A stretch of 23,477 bases of DNA from assembly GCA_900765705.1 (NCBI GenBank), contig CAAFSR010000228.1, positions 1-23,477 on the forward strand. The letters are read 5' to 3'. This DNA comes from an uncultured Faecalibacterium sp. Lineage in GTDB: Bacteria > Bacillota > Clostridia > Oscillospirales > Ruminococcaceae. The notes beneath the pieces are model-generated. The model worked only from the letters and a program-made list of their open reading frames with translations, made no database searches and was not told where the DNA came from. The translations under genes and the position numbers were made by a program. This document shows positions 22,071-23,477 of the stretch, piece by piece (position 1 is the first letter of the stretch; every line of letters starts with the position of its first letter).

Positions 22071-23375
22071 ATGGACGATGGCAGTATGACGCTCTGGGTA
22101 GCGCTGGTAGTATTGGTGGCATTCTCCGCCTTTTTCTCCGCATCCGAGACCGCATTTTCTTCCCTGAATCAGATCCGCCTGAAAAGCCGCGCCGAGGACG
22201 GCGATACCTCTGCCGCCCGGGTGCTGGCAATGGCTGAAAAATACGATAAGCTGCTTTCCACCATCCTCATCGGCAACAATATCGTGAACATTGCCGCAGC
22301 TTCTATCGGCACCATCATTTTCACCAAAATGCTGGGTGCAGAGCGAGGCGCGACCGTTTCCACCATGGTGCTGACCGTGGTGGTGCTGATCTTTGGCGAG
22401 GTGACCCCCAAGAGCCTTGCCAAGGAGATGCCGGAGACGGTGGCCACCGCAGTTGCGCCGGCGCTCAGCCTGCTGATGCTGGTGTTTACCCCGCTGACAT
22501 GGCTGTTCAGCCAGTGGAAGCGCTTTCTGGGGCACTTTGTCCACAGCACCGAGGAGGACACCATCACCGAGGGCGAGCTGATGACCATGGTCAGCGAGGC
22601 CGAGAACGACGGCGAGCTGACCGACCGGGAAAGCGAGCTGATCCGCAGCGCCATCGAGTTTGATGACGTGGAGGTGGAGGAGATCCTGACTCCCCGTGTG
22701 GATGTGATCGCGGTGGAGGACGATCTGCCGCTGGAAGAGGTGGCGCAGACCTTTGCCGAGTCCGGCTACTCCCGCCTGCCGGTGTACCACGACACCATTG
22801 ATAACATCATTGGCGTGGTACATGAAAAGGACTTCTACATGGCACGCCTGAAAAAGGAGACCAAGCTGGAGGATCTGGTAAAGCCCACCCTCTACACCAC
22901 CGGTTCCACCCAGATCTCCCAGCTGTTGCGCACCCTGCGCGAGCAGCACCATCACATGGCTGTGGTGGTGGACGAGTACGGCGGCACCGAGGGCATCATC
23001 ACGCTGGAGGACATTCTGGAGGAGCTGGTAGGCGAGATCTGGGATGAGCACGACGAGGTGACCGAGGACTTCCGCAAGCAGTTGGACGGCAGCTGGATCG
23101 TGCTGGGAAGCGCTGGCGTGGATGACCTGTACGAGCGGCTGGGTCTGCCGGAGGACGAGGACATCGACTCCAACACGGTGAACGGTCTGGTGCAGGAAAA
23201 GACCTGCCGCCTGCCCAAGGTGGGCGATCGCTTTACGCTGGGCAGCTACGACGGCGTGGTGACACGCACCGCCAAGCGCCGCGTGACCGAGGTGCGTCTG
23301 ACCCCCGCAGAAAAGCCCGAGCCCAAAAAGGACGAAGAGGAAAAAGGCCACTTTGGCCGGATAACCTCTAAATAA
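22071..23375 (+). CDS. CNNM/CorC-type membrane protein with CBS domains
   Basis: The product (434 residues from this start) has a DUF21/CNNM membrane domain (about 1-185, with FSAFFSASETAFSSLNQIRLK, ILIGNNIVNIAAA and FGEVTPKSLAKE). A CBS pair (about 205-325) contains SGYSRLPVYHD and HMAVVVDEYGGTEGIITLEDILEELVGEI, and a CorC_HlyC domain closes the protein. Family members are linked to Mg2+ or Co2+ transport and are often mis-named hemolysins. The start is uncertain. ATG at 22071 fits the usual family N-terminus MDDGS, TTG at 22050 would add seven residues, and ATG at 22086 would remove five. None has a good ribosome binding site, unlike other genes here. The upstream DNA is occupied by the inverted repeat pair. 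Confidence 0.88.
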   Translation: MDDGSMTLWVALVVLVAFSAFFSASETAFSSLNQIRLKSRAEDGDTSAARVLAMAEKYDKLLSTILIGNNIVNIAAASIGTIIFTKMLGAERGATVSTMVLTVVVLIFGEVTPKSLAKEMPETVATAVAPALSLLMLVFTPLTWLFSQWKRFLGHFVHSTEEDTITEGELMTMVSEAENDGELTDRESELIRSAIEFDDVEVEEILTPRVDVIAVEDDLPLEEVAQTFAESGYSRLPVYHDTIDNIIGVVHEKDFYMARLKKETKLEDLVKPTLYTTGSTQISQLLRTLREQHHHMAVVVDEYGGTEGIITLEDILEELVGEIWDEHDEVTEDFRKQLDGSWIVLGSAGVDDLYERLGLPEDEDIDSNTVNGLVQEKTCRLPKVGDRFTLGSYDGVVTRTAKRRVTEVRLTPAEKPEPKKDEEEKGHFGRITSK

Positions 23376-23382
23376 AATACGG

Positions 23383-23421
23383 ACCGGCTGCTGCACACAA
23401 AACGTGCGGCAGCCGGTTTTT
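23383..23421 (+). terminator. Terminator of the CBS-domain gene
   Basis: A 14-bp stem (23383-23396 with 23404-23417, one G-T pair) with loop ACAAAAC is followed by TTTTT, eight bases after the stop codon. Confidence 0.9.
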
Positions 23422-23449
23422 CGTTACGACCCCTCCTGTGAAAATGCAA

Positions 23450-23477
23450 TGCCGGAGCGTCCGCAGACGCTCCGGCA
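23450..23477. repeat. Palindromic repeat, family B, copy 2
   Basis: A perfect 12-bp inverted repeat, TGCCGGAGCGTC and GACGCTCCGGCA, has loop CGCA and runs to the window edge. It shares its core with the repeat at 11928-11963 but in the opposite orientation. It may extend beyond the window. Confidence 0.75.

Overview
The window looks like chromosomal DNA from a GC-rich, low-oxygen gut Firmicute of the Oscillospiraceae/Ruminococcaceae type, most probably Faecalibacterium or a close relative. This is inferred from gene content and style: AGGAGG-type ribosome binding sites, a CIRCE/HrcA heat-shock operator, lipoproteins instead of periplasmic proteins, a divergent clostridial-type PurA, AsnA, a BspA-like lipoprotein and large two-component/c-di-GMP proteins. 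I see no tRNA, rRNA, CRISPR array, phage gene or transposase.

Layout. 1-2.3 kb: purA and a DegV-family lipid-binding protein on the plus strand, closed by a bidirectional terminator. 2.3-8.5 kb, minus strand: asnA with its own promoter, then a complete branched-chain amino acid ABC importer transcribed livJ-livH-livM-livG-livF. A read-through hairpin follows livJ, and a perfect 36-nt palindromic terminator follows livF. 8.7-10.1 kb, minus strand: a MATE efflux pump. 10.3-11.9 kb, plus strand: enolase, followed by two tiny hydrophobic reading frames with strong ribosome binding sites and a terminator.

12.0-17.7 kb, plus strand: a three-gene signalling operon. It encodes a PAS-GGDEF-REC-HD-GYP protein that could both make and break c-di-GMP, an amino-acid-type solute-binding lipoprotein with no transporter genes beside it, and a membrane hybrid histidine kinase with two receiver domains. 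The spacing (17 nt, then an 11-nt overlap) argues for one transcript. The set reads as a self-contained ligand-to-c-di-GMP switch and is the most system-like part of the window.

17.7-20.7 kb: clpB behind a near-consensus promoter and a CIRCE operator, with an Arg-rich 20-codon leader frame and a second, degenerate CIRCE-like site between operator and gene. 20.7-21.7 kb: a BspA-like leucine-rich-repeat lipoprotein whose Ser/Ala linker is built from a 27-bp tandem repeat. 21.7-23.4 kb: an intergenic region holding a promoter, a terminator-like hairpin and an inverted pair of structured repeats, then a CNNM/CorC-type CBS-domain membrane protein and its terminator.

Two families of small structured repeats are visible. 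One (three copies) has a conserved CCCTCTCAG end, a variable but always paired first stem and a constant AGCTCCCCC/GGGGGAGCT second stem. The other (two copies, 11.9 kb and the window end) is a palindrome with core CCGGAGCGTC/GACGCTCCGG. All three lipoproteins in the window carry twin-arginine-like signal motifs.
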